Origin: Ailanthus altissimus
Lineage: Eukaryota; Streptophyta; Magnoliopsida; Sapindales; Simaroubaceae
Assembly: GCA_946807835.1 (NCBI GenBank)
Contig: OX327711.1
Span: 17,581,501 to 17,645,500 of the forward strand
Direction: 5' to 3'
DNA length: 64,000 nucleotides
The notes beneath the pieces were generated by a model, which did no database searches, was not told the origin of the DNA, and saw nothing but the letters and a program-made list of their open reading frames with translations. Each line of letters starts with the position of its first letter. Position 1 is the stretch's first letter. Both the position numbers and the translations under genes were made by a program. Shown here piece after piece: positions 11,871-23,541 of the stretch.

Positions 11871-13473
11871 ATGGATCAAATCCAGCACAAGTTCATCAAA
11901 GTACAAGGGCTGAACCTTCACATTGCTGAGACCGGAACAGGTTTGCCATTCATTACTAACTCCCACTTGATCTTTATCATGCAACCCCCAAAGAGTTTTT
12001 AATCGAGCACCGTAATTCATTTGCCTGTGATGATCTCCAGGTCCTAATGTGGTGGTGTTCTTGCATGGATTCCCGGAGATATGGTACTCTTGGCGACATC
12101 AGATGGTGGCTGTGGCCAGTGCTGGCTTCAGGGCTATAGCCCCTGATTATAGAGGCTACGGCCTTTCTGACCCACCTGCTGAACCTGAGAAGGCATCCTA
12201 TAAAGATATTTTAAGCGATCTCCTAGCCATCTTGGATCACCTTGGACTTACTAAGGTATTTAACCCTATATTGTTTTTTAAACAGAAACCAGTATTTTAT
12301 TCTCGTGTTCCTTAAACAATCGATAGTTCAATTTGTAAATTGATTAGTGGGATATTCCTCACAGACAGATTTGATTCTGCTTTTATATCTAGTTATTCAA
12401 GTGCCCTTCATCTAGAAATGGAAATATCTGTATATTAACGTGTCAGATATGAAGTATTGAGCCGAAGAAATGGCTTTATTTACGAATAATCATTGATTGT
12501 CAGTGATTTTACTCTCTCAAATATATAGGTTTCTCTTGTCGCAAAAGACTTTGGAGCCCGGATCGCATACCTGTTTGCACTTATGCACCCAGGGAGGGTC
12601 TCTGGAATTATAACATTGGGAATACCGTACATACCTCTAGGTCCCATTGAATTCCATAAATACCTTCCTGAAGGCTTTTACATATCAAGATGGCAGGTAT
12701 TCTTGCAGATTCATTGCTAAATTAAGTTCATAGTAATAGATAAATAATATGACTACTTGGTGTTTGAACAGGAACCTGGACAAGCAGAAGCTGATTTTGG
12801 CCGCCTTGATGCCAAGACAGTCGTAAGGAACATTTACATCCTCTTCTCCAGGAGTGAAATACCAATAGCACCTGAAAACCAGGAGATCATGGATTTGGTT
12901 GATGCTTCTACTCCTCTCCCACATTGGTTCACAGAGGAAGATCTTGAAGCATATGGAGCCTTGTATGAGAAGTCTGGATTTCGAACTGCACTGCAAGTTC
13001 CATATAGGTAATCGCTGGATCCCACTTAGGGAATGGCTTGTTTATTATACTGTATAGCAGTTTGTGGTTCTGTTTCCGCTGTCAATATCTTCTGTCATTA
13101 CCCTGTAGTATGTCACCATGTGCTGCAACTTCACAATGGTTCAGATTGTTGCTGCCCATTGTTCCAGAGCATCGCACATTAACTGTCATTGGTTTCACAT
13201 ATTGAGTTGATTTTGTAATTTTCTAGGTCAATGAACGAAGAGTTCAACATAGCAGATGTAATTGTTAAAAATCCAGCACTATTGATCATGGGTGACAAAG
13301 ATTATTTCCTCAAGTTTCCAGGGATTGAGGATTTCATAAGAAGCGGCAAGGTGAAAGACTTTGTCCCTAATTTGGAGATCATACATTTGCCTGAAGGGAG
13401 CCACTTTGTTCAAGAGCAATCACCTGAAGAGGTGAATCAGTTAATCCTCACCTTCCTCAATAAACATATATGA
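11871..13473 (+). CDS. Soluble epoxide hydrolase-like alpha/beta-hydrolase (EH-A), 5 exons, 311 aa
   Basis: Exons are 11871-11940, 12041-12255, 12529-12696, 12772-13007 and 13227-13473 (936 nt, all GT-AG, phases consistent). The protein has the oxyanion motif HGFPE at 32-36, nucleophile Asp102 in the context VAKDFG, lid tyrosines Tyr146 (GFYISRW) and Tyr229 (VPYRS), acid Asp255 (MGDKDYFLKF) and base His289 (EGSHFVQEQ). This is the complete catalytic set of cytosolic plant epoxide hydrolases, and the length is usual for the family (about 310-320). Such enzymes open fatty-acid or other epoxides to diols, through an ester on the Asp, in cutin and defence lipid metabolism; the substrate here is not known. 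There is no signal peptide. Unusually, the elbow is K-D-F-G rather than the common H-D-W-G. It is about 95% identical to EH-B (some 16 differences counted by eye). Confidence 0.95.
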
Positions 13474-14434
13474 TTGGCAAGGCTTTGTTGAAGTATGTTC
13501 AGGGATTTACTTAGGTTGATATGAGTGCTTCAAAATAATATTGGTGTTACCTGAATAATCAGTGTGTCATTTTGTATTGGGAAAATGTATGCTCTTTCTG
13601 TGTGTGTTGTGTAATGGATATTTTCAGATGCTATAGAGTGTGCTCTTTTAAACAAAATGAAGTACTGCCTTCAATGGTTCTTGAAACGACTTCATGCTTT
13701 TTTCATGGTGATCATGAGGTGCGTTTGAATTGCACAAATTCTGAATGCGATGTGATATATTGAATGGGATGACAGAGCTTCTTGTTCCAAAAATTAACAA
13801 TGTTTTTGAGGTTGATAAATAAAGATATTATGGGAACAACTATGAAATTCACGCAATGTATTGTGACTGGTAAGCACAAGAATACTGAGGAACAATCTGG
13901 AAAAAGAAAATGAGAAGGGAAAGAGCTTATGAATCTCAGAGACATCTTACAACTCAAATTGAGAATCTCTATTTGGACCCTTCAAAGTTTGCACATGTTA
14001 TTTCCTGGCCCCTGGTGCATCACAAGGTATACTGAAAATTTACAACTTCGTATGTTGGAAAATTTAATTACAGAATGTTGTTGTCAACAGCAAATGTTGA
14101 CATCTGTATTCTTGATTCTCCACCATATGGAACTTTAAGTACGGTCACCTCGCAGCATAGAGATATGTTATTGGTTCAACCTGAGGTTGCTCAAATGCTT
14201 TACTGTATTGATATGTAGCGATAAGCGAAAGCTGAGTGGTGTAGCTCTAAATGATCATTAAGTAAAGTTGTAGCTCACAGAACTTGGATTCATAAAATAG
14301 CTTTATAAACCAAGAATAAAGCACCCGAAAGAGGAAAAGAAACCTCCACTATGCATGGAGCCTTTACATATGTCGAGGTGATTGTAGAAGAAGTTGAAAT
14401 TCCTAATCATGAATGGGCGTGGTCGACTGCTACT
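13474..14434. other. 3' flank of EH-A up to the copia insertion
   Basis: No gene. The stretch is clearly homologous to the 3' flank of EH-B (25159-25720), which shows that the duplicated block extended at least 550 bases past the stop codon. The final part (about 14320-14434, CACTATGCATGGAGCC onward) is homologous to 27275-27385, just upstream of EH-C. The small open frames here are chance. Confidence 0.6.
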
Positions 14435-14710
14435 TGTTAACAATTCTGAAATTGAGTTTAAAGAAGTGTATTTTGGGAAAGAATGTTCTCACACGCTTTT
14501 ATTAATTAAGAACCAATGAATATATACATAATGATATTCGAGATATCATATTCTAAACAAATTTTAACTTGGCTTTAAATTTAAAAATAAATTCTAAGAT
14601 CATGAAGTTTGAGTTGTACTCAAACTGAAATTATGATTAAGTAAAACAAAGTTTAACAAACTGAATCTAACTAAACTTTATTCAAGAAAAAAAAATATCA
14701 AAAACTAACA
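14435..14710 (-). repeat. 3' LTR of the copia element (left on the + strand)
   Basis: Read on the minus strand it starts TGTTAG and ends TTAACA. It is preceded by the purine tract AAGGAGAAG at 14711-14719. The left target duplication CTACT is at 14430-14434. Confidence 0.93.
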
Positions 14711-15730
14711 CTTCTCCTTAATATTTTTCATAGAAACACCTAGTTTCTCCCTTAAGTACTCAAACTGAGCTCTTGGTAGTACTTTGGTCAATATGTCTTC
14801 TAACTGTTCTTGAGAGTTGCAATGGACATGCTTGATTTTACCAGCCTTCTCAACTGCTCTAATGGCATGATACTTGATATTTATGTGTTTAGTTTTACCA
14901 TGATATATTGGGTTCTTAGCAATGGCTATTGTTGATTTATTATCAACCCAAATAATAGTAGCTTCTTGCTGGTTCATCTCAAGATCAGTTAAAATTTTTC
15001 TAAGCCAAACAGCTTGATTTGTAACATTTGCAGTAGAGATGTACTCTGCTTTTGCTGAAGATTGAGCTACAACTTCTTGCTTCTTAGAATTCCAAGAAAA
15101 CACAGCCCTACCAAAGAAGAACACATAACCAGAAGTGCTTTTAGAATCATCCAAGCTACCAACCCAGTCACTATCACAGTATCTTTGTAACTGATCATTG
15201 TTTTCTTTGAAAAATCACAAACCATAATCTGTTGTGTCTCTGATGTACCTTAACACCCTCTTTGCTGCTGTAAAATGAACATTACTAGGTGAATACATAA
15301 ACCTAGAAAGTAGACTTGTAGCATACACAATGTCTGGTCTAGTAGCAGACAAGTACAACAAGTTGCCAATAATGCTTCTATATATTGAGGCGTCAATTTT
15401 GTCTTCTCCATCGTCTTTACTTAGTTTTTCATTCAAGACTAATGGAATGGCTACAGGTTTAGCTTTGTCTATGTGGAAATTTTTTAAGATTTCTTCAACA
15501 TATTTTTTCTGTGATAAGAAAATATCATTGTTGTGTTGCTAAATTTTTATACCTAAGAAGTAACTCATCTTGCCAAGATTTGACATCTCAAATTCATTCT
15601 CCATCTTTATCTTAAATTGCTCAACTGTTTCTGCATCTTCTCCTATCACTAAAATATCATCTACATACAAAGAAACAATTAGCTTAGATCTTGTTTTAGA
15701 CTTCAAAACATAAAGTGGCCTTATTAACAC
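14711..15730 (-). pseudogene. Copia RNase H and reverse transcriptase remnants
   Basis: RNase H lies at about 15154-14705 and carries DDSKSTSGYVFFFG, SWNSKKQEVVAQSSAKAEY and the VDNKSTIAIAKNP block. Reverse transcriptase pieces lie at 15436-15215 ([17 protein letters not shown]) and 15730-15539, with the catalytic SLYVDDILVIG motif and FLGIKI. They are in different frames with stops between, so no functional enzyme can be made. Confidence 0.93.
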
Positions 15731-17300
15731 TTCTTTGAAACCCTTACTTCATAGATAATCATCAATTCTACTATACCAAGCTCTAGGAGCCTGTTTCAGT
15801 CTATAGAGAACCTTATAGAGCTTGTAGACTTTCATTTCAATACCACGTGCTATGAATCCTTCAAGTTTCTTAATATATATGTCTTCATTGAGTAGGCCAT
15901 TTAAGAATGCTAACCTTACATCTAAATGTTAAATTTCCTAACCAATTTAGCTGCAAAAGCCAAGAGTAACCTGATGGTGTCATGTCTGACTACTGGTGCA
16001 AATGTATCAGTATAGTTATAACCTGGTTGCTGCAAGTAGCCCTTCACAACCAACCTGGCTTTGTGCTTTTTAATTGTTCCATCTAGATTTAATTTTGTTC
16101 TATAAACTCATTTGACTCTAATAACTTTCTGATCATAGGGCCTATCAACAAGCTTCCAAGTTTTATTCTTTTCTATTATACTAATTTCTTCCTATATAGC
16201 TTCCCTCTAAATCTCTATTTCTGCAACTTCAAAATAACAGGTTGGATCTAGGGTCACAAAGTTATATTTCTCATATAATTATGCAATTGATCTAGTACTT
16301 CTGACTGATGTTTCAATATCTGACTCATTGTCTGAGTTGCTTGAAGTCTTAACTTGAGATATAACATCAGATTTATCTTTGTAATTGCAGTCAACTTTAG
16401 CTTCAATCTAGTTCCACTGTGCATCTTCATTGACTTTTACATTTTAACTCACAATAAATATTTTAGTTTTTAAACTGAAAATTCTGTAACCCTTTGATAC
16501 AATACTATATCTAACAAGTACCTCTAATTCTCACTTATGATCTAGCTTGGTTCTCTTTTCATCTGGAATATAAAAGTAACAAAAGCTCCCAAAAACTCTT
16601 AAGTGTTCAACTGACGGTTTCTTTTCTGTCCAAACTTCAATTGGAGTCTTACCATTCAAAGCTTTGGTAGGCAAAAAATTCAACAAATATACAGAGGAAT
16701 TTACTGCTTCTGCCCAAAACTTCTTAGGCATATCCTTCTCAAACAATAAACACCTGGCCATCTCTAAGACTATTTTGTTCTTCCTCTCACATACACCATT
16801 CTGCTGTAGTGTATAAGGGATGATCAGCTAATATTTTCTGCCTTCCTTGGTACAGAGAGACTGGAATTCTCTTGAGCAGTACTCACTTCTATTTTTTTTC
16901 CTAAGCATTTTTATAGAACTCCCTGATTACTTTTCAACCATAGCCTTAAAGTCCTGAAACTTTGCTAAAACATTTGACTTCTAGTTGACAAAAAACACCT
17001 AGCTAAACTTGATATAACCATCAATAAATAGTAAAACATATCTACCGTTATTTAGTAAGGAAACACTCATTGGACCATACAAATCAGAATGAACCAAATG
17101 CAATTTTTCTGATACTCTCCAAGTGCTTTCTGAAAATGATAATTTGCATTGCTTTCCATACTTACAACCAGATACACATCACTAACATGAGTTATAATTA
17201 GCAAGTTCATAACTAAATGCTCTTTATACATTTTTATTAGAGTGGAGTAGTTGAAATGGCTAAGTCTCTTATGCCAAAGCATAGAATTTTCAAGTTGAAT
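15731..17300 (-). pseudogene. Copia integrase remnants
   Basis: The GAG-pre-integrase motif LWHKRLSHFNYSTL is at about 17282-17235. The later integrase segment AEAVNSSVYLLNFLPTKAL, the usual end of the copia integrase core, is at about 16761-16531. The stretch between them has many stops. The N-terminal reverse transcriptase lies further left near 16150-15740 in broken frames. Confidence 0.85.
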
Positions 17301-17527
17301 GGGATAAGCAAACTAATTAGTTTGATTCCACTCTAAAGGAAAAACCATATTCTTCATTTTGATTGTCAAGAGAATATAGTCTGTTGAATCACTTATAGTG
17401 CATACATTTCCCTTAAAGGTTAATGCATAGTTTTTATCCATTAATTGACCTACACTGGGAAGGTTTTGACTTATATCTCGCACAAATAACATATCAGAGA
17501 TGATTTTAGTACCTGACTGAGTTTTAA

Positions 17528-18661
17528 CTAAAACTGTTCCTTACCTTTAAAATCAATCCATTCTTCATTTCCAATTTGCACATTAAATTTGTAGAGCCTG
17601 TCCAATTCACTAAAAAAAATTTCTTTAGAGGTCATATGGCTAGAATAACCACTGTCAACCAACCACCCTTTTTTTCCTTCATTAGCAGCACAACCAATAA
17701 CAATAAACATGTTCTCATTGGGGCTTTCCTGATCTTCAACTACTTGAGCCTGTTGTGCTTATGCATTTCCCTTGTTTTTGCATACTTTAGCAATATGGCC
17801 AAACTAACTACAGGTTCTGCACTGCACCCCTGGCCTATACCAGCAAAAATTTTCAGAGTGACTCATTCTTTTGTAGTAAGGGCATAGAGGATACTTTCTC
17901 TTTTTTTTCCACTTCTTTTGTGATCTTTACTAGCTTTCTTTTCTTTTCCTGAATTTTCTCTTGATTGCTTGCTTGTAGTGTAGGAATTACTTGCTAGTTT
18001 TGCCTTAAATGATGCTTGAAAGGCTTGTTTTGTTGAGTCTTCACTTCTAATAGCCCTTCTTTGTTTTATAGCTTTAAGTGAGTTCACCAGGACTGATAAA
18101 CTCATCCTTGTAAGATCTTTTGAATCTTCCAAGAAAGAGATTTTTACATCAAACCTCTCAGGTATACTTACCAATACCTTTTAAACTATTCTTTTATCTG
18201 GTAATTCCTCTCCAAGCATCTTCAGATGGTTTAACTATTTTCATGAGTTTGTCTGCATACTCTTGGATAGTTTCATTCTCCTGCATTCTCAAAACTTCAT
18301 ATGCTTTTCATAAATTCAACACCTCAATCTGCTTTGTGGTGTCACTGCCTTGAAACTCTTCCTTGATCTTGTCTCAAGCTTGTTTAGCAGATTCATAAGT
18401 TATGATCCTTGCGAAAATGGTGTCTGATACAAAAACATGAATTACAGATAAGGCTTTGAAGTTTTTTTAGCTCTCTTTACTATGTTGTTTAATTTGTGCT
18501 GAAGTAAGGTTTTGTGGCAAAGGTAGAGGTTCTCTCCCCGTGTCCACTGTCTCCCACAAATCAAAAGTCTTTAGGTATGCTTTCATTTTCACTACCCATA
18601 TTGGATCATTCTCTCCGGTTAAAGTTGGAGGGAAGGGTGTTGTAAAACTGCTTGAGGCCAT
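17528..18661 (-). pseudogene. Copia gag, zinc knuckle and protease remnants
   Basis: Gag begins at about 18661 with MASSSFTTPFPPTLTGEN and a PIWVVKMKAYL motif. A CX2CX4HX4C zinc knuckle (CRTCS, a stop codon, FGHIAKVC) lies at about 17825-17770. The protease active site appears as LVDSGYSSHMTS near 17660-17630, where most copia elements have DSGCTNHMT. Frames are interrupted between the parts. Confidence 0.88.
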
Positions 18662-18774
18662 TAGGTTCTTAGGTTTGGTTAGGAATTAACTTGGATAATG
18701 ATAGAGGTTTAATTTTTTTATTTTCTAACTCACTCACTGCACAGCCCCTTAAGATCTCTAAAACTTTGATACCA

Positions 18775-19050
18775 TATTAACAATTCTGAAACTGAGTTTA
18801 AAGAAGTGTATTTTGAGGAAGAATGTTCTCACACACTTTTATTGATTAAGAAGCGGTGAATATATACATGATGATATCTAAAATATCATATTCCAAACAA
18901 ACTTTAACTCGACTTTGAATTCAAAAATAAATCCTAGGATCATAGAGTTTGAATTGTACTCAAACTGAAACTATGACTAAGTAAAATAAATTTTAACAAA
19001 CCAAATCTAACTAAACTTTATTCAAGGAAAAAAATATCAGAAATCTAACA
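18775..19050 (-). repeat. 5' LTR of the copia element (right on the + strand)
   Basis: It matches the left LTR over its whole 276 bp with about 35 differences. The primer-binding site occupies 18765-18774 immediately inside it. The right target duplication CTACT is at 19051-19055. Confidence 0.93.
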
Positions 19051-19055
19051 CTACT

Positions 19056-19376
19056 AACATCTAGTAGCCTGATTGCAACCAAGGAACTGAACTAGGCCCA
19101 GAATAAGCGTTGCGTGTCTCATTTGCCATTGGGAATTTATGGTCTTTCTTTGTGGCCTTGGTGATCCTGAGATAGGTCTAAAATTTGCAAGAGTATATTT
19201 AAGTAATAGAATCCTGAGGAAAGAAGTGAAAAATGAGAAATGAAGATCTGTGCTTCTCTAAAAAATAAAAATCCCTTAGCAGTCAAAACTGACAATCTCT
19301 ATTTGGATCAGTAAATATGTATATATGTTATTTCATGGCCTGTAACGCATCACGTGATATTCTGAAACTTTACAAC
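19056..19376. other. Hydrolase-array flank between the two LTR insertions
   Basis: The first ~50 bases (ACATCTAGTAGCCTGATTGC onward) continue the flank that was cut by the copia element and match 27386-27430. The rest resembles the 3' flank of EH-A near 13900-14040. This is another rearranged piece of the tandem array. No gene. Confidence 0.6.
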
Positions 19377-22228
19377 TGTCACGCCCCAGACCCAAAAGAT
19401 CCGACACACGACATCACTTACATTCATTCACTGCATGTGCACTCATAAATAATATTACACAAAATTTTCAACTTTCATTCAACACAGAAATCCTTAGCAA
19501 GTTGCTAGTAAGTTCAACACTAAAATCAACCATAACCTAACATATAAATATAAACTTCTCTTGACAATATTTAAACATTCATTTTAATTTCTTTCAGAAT
19601 TATAGCAATTGAATTATGACTGGGACAATTATTAAACCGGAGATACGCAGAGTTTTCTCAGAGATTAACACTCAACTACGTCACCAGTAGCAACTTTGTT
19701 ACCGGGAGCCCAGAATATATCCATTGCAAATTCTTACTTAAAATCATCCAATAACCACACTTTATAAAACTTACACCAAATCCAATCCACACACAATGAA
19801 ATAATACATAAGTATTTATTCAATAGGGACAAATCAAATATCATATCCCACGTGTCCCCAAATGAAACATACAACAACCTAGCAACTTAGGGAACCCAAG
19901 GAACAGCAGAAGCCTTGCCAAATCCGCTAAGCACACATGTACCTTATTTACCTGAAATCACCATAAACTATAATGAGTATAAAACTCAGTAAGCATACTA
20001 GTTTTTCATATATCAAATACAAATACATATATGTACACAATGCATATGTATGATATGTTGTTATCAATCAAAATCATAATCTTATCAAATCACATATCAT
20101 GTAAGCGCTTACACATTCTTTCAAAACACATAATAGGAATACCATCACTCAACTACTACTTAGTAGGACTTACATATCACATATCACATAATGAGCCAAA
20201 TGTCACTCGTAGGTGACATACCGTATGAGAGGAATAGTACAAGTGAGGTCTTTAAATCACACATATATAACGCTTATGCCCGAAGGTAAAAGCCAAACCC
20301 TCACCCTGATCATCGGTGAGTCCTCTCACATGCACCATTACGCCACCACACGAATGTGATGACTCACACTTCCTTTAGGTACCAATAGGATCCTCCCTAC
20401 ATACGGAACACATAACATATACCAATCCCGAAGGAAAGGCCACACATAAAGGCTCCACAAATCACATAAAATGCCTACTAAGTTAACAGTGAGTTCAAGT
20501 ACCCTCAAATCACAAAATATTTCTCATGGACATATTACACTTCAAAAGCTTTCTTTATTAAACGCATCTTATTTTGGAAAGCTCACTTTCAAAAACACAT
20601 GTATGTCCATGCTCAATGTCAATGCTCACATTCATAAACATATATTCACATTTCATATCAAAATATACTTTGACATATCATAAACATATTCTTAACCCCA
20701 TTTACAAAATCATACAAAACAATTATTATGTTTATTGTGATTCCAGTAGTAAGTCTAGTATACTTACCTCTTAACACTTTCAGCTACAAGGCTTAAATCT
20801 CCTTAACCTATCAATGGAGATTAATCTTTTCATAAGCCTCACAATTCACACAAAATACTTTAAATATCTTACAAAATTATACACAATGCATTTATCACAT
20901 CAAATTGGTCTAAATATTTGGTTTCTCAAAACCTGTCATTCTGACCACTTACACTTAACAAAAATTTCTAATACATCAAATGATGTCCAATTACTCCAAA
21001 ATCAGAATATACCATTCTTGACTCATATATCCTTCTTATATATGAATATTATATCAAATTTCCTACACAATCTATTCCATACACACCATCGAATCCAAAC
21101 TACAAACCTGACAGGATCAAGATACTTACTGAACAGTATTAAATCTCCCAATTTTATAAAATCATATACTAACTCAAAAATTATAAAACTACCACATAAT
21201 TACTCTTAACACATATCTCAGTTCATGATAAATATTTCACTTCCAAATCACTGTCAAAAGTATTTTAAAACTATTTTATTCTATAACTTTAAAAATCTGT
21301 TAATCAAATATTACAATGAGCTGATACACTTTAGAAATTCATAACACTTCAACCACATTTATCTAAATTCTCAATTTCGAGTATATCATATTAGACATAT
21401 AAACTTATCATATTCCACAAATTCATAATTTTTGAAGATCATTCAGTAGGACAAAAATTATTTTTCACTGTACTATACTGTTTACACAGGAAATTTCCAG
21501 AATTTCAGGGTCATTTTAGTAAATTCACTATAAATTCAATTTCCAAAATTTTCAATCGATTCAAAGTCTCAGATGATCCTTAACATGTCTAATTTCATAT
21601 ACTCAAAATTCAAAACCAGAATCGAATCACAACAATTTATAAAAGTCCTAGATCAAGAGGTTATCCAGTAGAAATTCCATAATTCATCATGATTTATCAA
21701 ACTATCTTATAGATCATCATCAATTCTCACAACATCAAACGAAATACACATCAAATCCTTAATTATACATATTTCCAGAAATCAAAACTTAAAGAAATTA
21801 ACTTAATTAACACCAATAAATTGATAATTAGTTGTGATATACCTCTAAAGATCCAAAATTCTAATTTCTTCTTCTTTTTCTTCTTCTTCTTCTCTTTCTC
21901 TCTCCTTTATTTCTCTCTTCTCTCTCTTAAAATGGGTAGCTCGACCTAAAAATGGTAAATTAGGGTTCAAAAGTGTATTTTTATACTAAGAGGCTAATTT
22001 TTGGTATTTATGAATTTGCCCCCAAAACTTTCAAAGTATAACAATTTGGTCCCTAAAATAAATCTAAAGTCTTGCAATTAAACCCAATATTAATAGTATG
22101 ACCTTAACCTATACAAACACTACTAATAACAATATATAAATCAAATATCCCCCACATACAAATAAAATACGTATATTTATACATATATAAATATTTATTA
22201 TTACCGGTTGTAGATACTGGTTACTACA
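19377..22228 (-). mobile_element. Solo-LTR-like element, 2.85 kb, probably gypsy type
   Basis: The element begins TGTCACGCCCCAGACCC and ends GGTTACTACA on the + strand. It is flanked by a perfect 5-bp duplication ACAAC (19372-19376 and 22229-22233). On the minus strand this reads TGTAGTAACC ... GGGTCTGGGGCGTGACA, an LTR 3' terminus often seen in plant gypsy elements, so the element is placed on the minus strand. No gag or pol motif and no second LTR were found; open frames such as 20814-21209 are chance. A long pyrimidine tract lies at about 21862-21930. A solo LTR left by recombination between LTRs is the simplest reading; a large non-autonomous element is the alternative. Confidence 0.75.
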
Positions 22229-22357
22229 ACAACTCTATAAACTTGAAAATTTATAAGGTATTATTTCAACGTTATTATTAATGTTAATGATTTTCAAAGT
22301 TCTTGTCTGTAATTTTCTGCAATTATGGGTCAACTCTCAGTCTCTCCCTCTTTCTGA

Positions 22358-22430
22358 ATGGATCAGATATATCAGAAGTAGATGACATAAGAGAAGTGAA
22401 GCTTCACACTACTGAGATTGGAACTGTTTC
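22358..22430 (+). pseudogene. Exon-1 relic of an EH-C-like hydrolase gene
   Basis: ATGGATCAGATATATCAGAA is followed at once by a stop codon. The next bases (GAAGTGAAGCTTCACACT, then GAGATTGGAACTG) match exon 1 of EH-C at 27535-27604, and the preceding leader (TCAACTCTCAGTCTCTCCCTC) resembles that of EH-C. No later exons follow. It marks a sixth hydrolase unit of the EH-C type lying between EH-A and EH-B. Confidence 0.8.
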
Positions 22431-22449
22431 ATTGGCTTCTATTTGAATT

Positions 22450-23541
22450 TTAAACTCCCTGGAAGATTCTTTAATACTTCAAAATTCATGAATGTTTATT
22501 CTTCTTCTTTATTACTATTATTATTTTAATAAGTAAATATGATTATATATGCACTTATCTTAATCAAATTAAAATTTTAATATGATGTTATCATTCATTT
22601 TGATGCAAGTTTCATGTGTTTCGTACAACTTGTAGATTTAATAGATACTATTGTATTTAGCTGTTAAATGATGTCTTAGATCTATAATTTAGAGATGACC
22701 ATGAACTTTTGTGAACCACTAAGTAGATATGTTCTCAACTCTGAAATAATGAACTTATGCACTCAATTTTGAAGTCGTGTATTTCACTGAGAACTCATGT
22801 GTTAGGATGAAGAAGTCGTGTACCGTGTGTGAATCGTATAATCGTGTAATGAGTAATGCTCGTGTAATGAGCTATGCTCGACTCTAAAGTCATGAATGAA
22901 TTCCTTTCAAACCTAGATGAGTGAGATTTGAACCGAAATTTTTTTTCAACTTGTTTGAATTACTCGACTACTTAGTTTGATTCAACTTTTAATACTCGAC
23001 CGCATTAATTTCTTATTTACTAAATATGAATATTATTGCATTAGAAATTGACCTAAAATAAAAATTATAAAAAAAATCACCATGAAGATGGAGATGGTGA
23101 TTCCAGTGAAAAAAGACAGTGGCAACTACAATGAAGATGACTGGTTGAGAAAAAAATATTTAGAAATTTTTACACAATTAAAATAAAGAATTACTCTTTA
23201 TATATATATATATATATAGGAAGAACACTTTGCATATTTAAATAAGAGTATTTTCTTCTAAAAAAAGAATACGAGCATTTTAATATATTCATGCAAAATA
23301 AATTTCGGCATTTTTAGAGTGTACATGGCGCAAATTCCTCCCGTTTTTACTCCCCAATGGCTCAACTGTTCCACTCAAACGAACAAAAACAAAAGCATAA
23401 CTACTTTTGAGACGAGACAAAACCCATTGGAATTATCTAACATGGAAAGAATCTCTCTTATCATCATAAACCTTTAAAAACAGACACTGAGACGGAGAAG
23501 CTAAAAACACAAGCACATTTGACTTCACTTACTCTCCGAAA
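22450..23541. other. AT-rich spacer and EH-B upstream region
   Basis: No gene from 22450 to about 23330. A (TA)n tract lies at 23199-23218. From about 23370 to 23541 the DNA is homologous to the upstream region of EH-A and ends with the EH-B leader. Confidence 0.5.

Larger units (their letters stand above)
14435..19050 (-). mobile_element. Ty1/copia LTR retrotransposon, full length but decayed
   Basis: A 4616-bp element on the minus strand with two 276-bp LTRs (14435-14710 and 18775-19050) and a perfect 5-bp target duplication CTACT (14430-14434 and 19051-19055). Next to the right LTR the minus strand reads TGGTATCAAA, a primer-binding site complementary to the initiator Met tRNA. Next to the left LTR is the purine tract AAGGAGAAG. 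Reading leftward, the domain order is gag, zinc knuckle, protease, integrase, reverse transcriptase and RNase H, which is diagnostic of copia elements. Many stops and frameshifts break the polyprotein. The LTRs differ at about 35 of 276 positions by hand count, largely transitions, so the insertion is old and cannot move by itself. Confidence 0.95.

Noticed and set aside
14705..15154. 149-aa minus-strand frame as a host gene
   Set aside because: It is copia RNase H, next to the polypurine tract and LTR of a decayed element.
20814..21209. 131-aa frame as a gene
   Set aside because: It lies inside the solo-LTR-like element, is low in complexity and matches no family.
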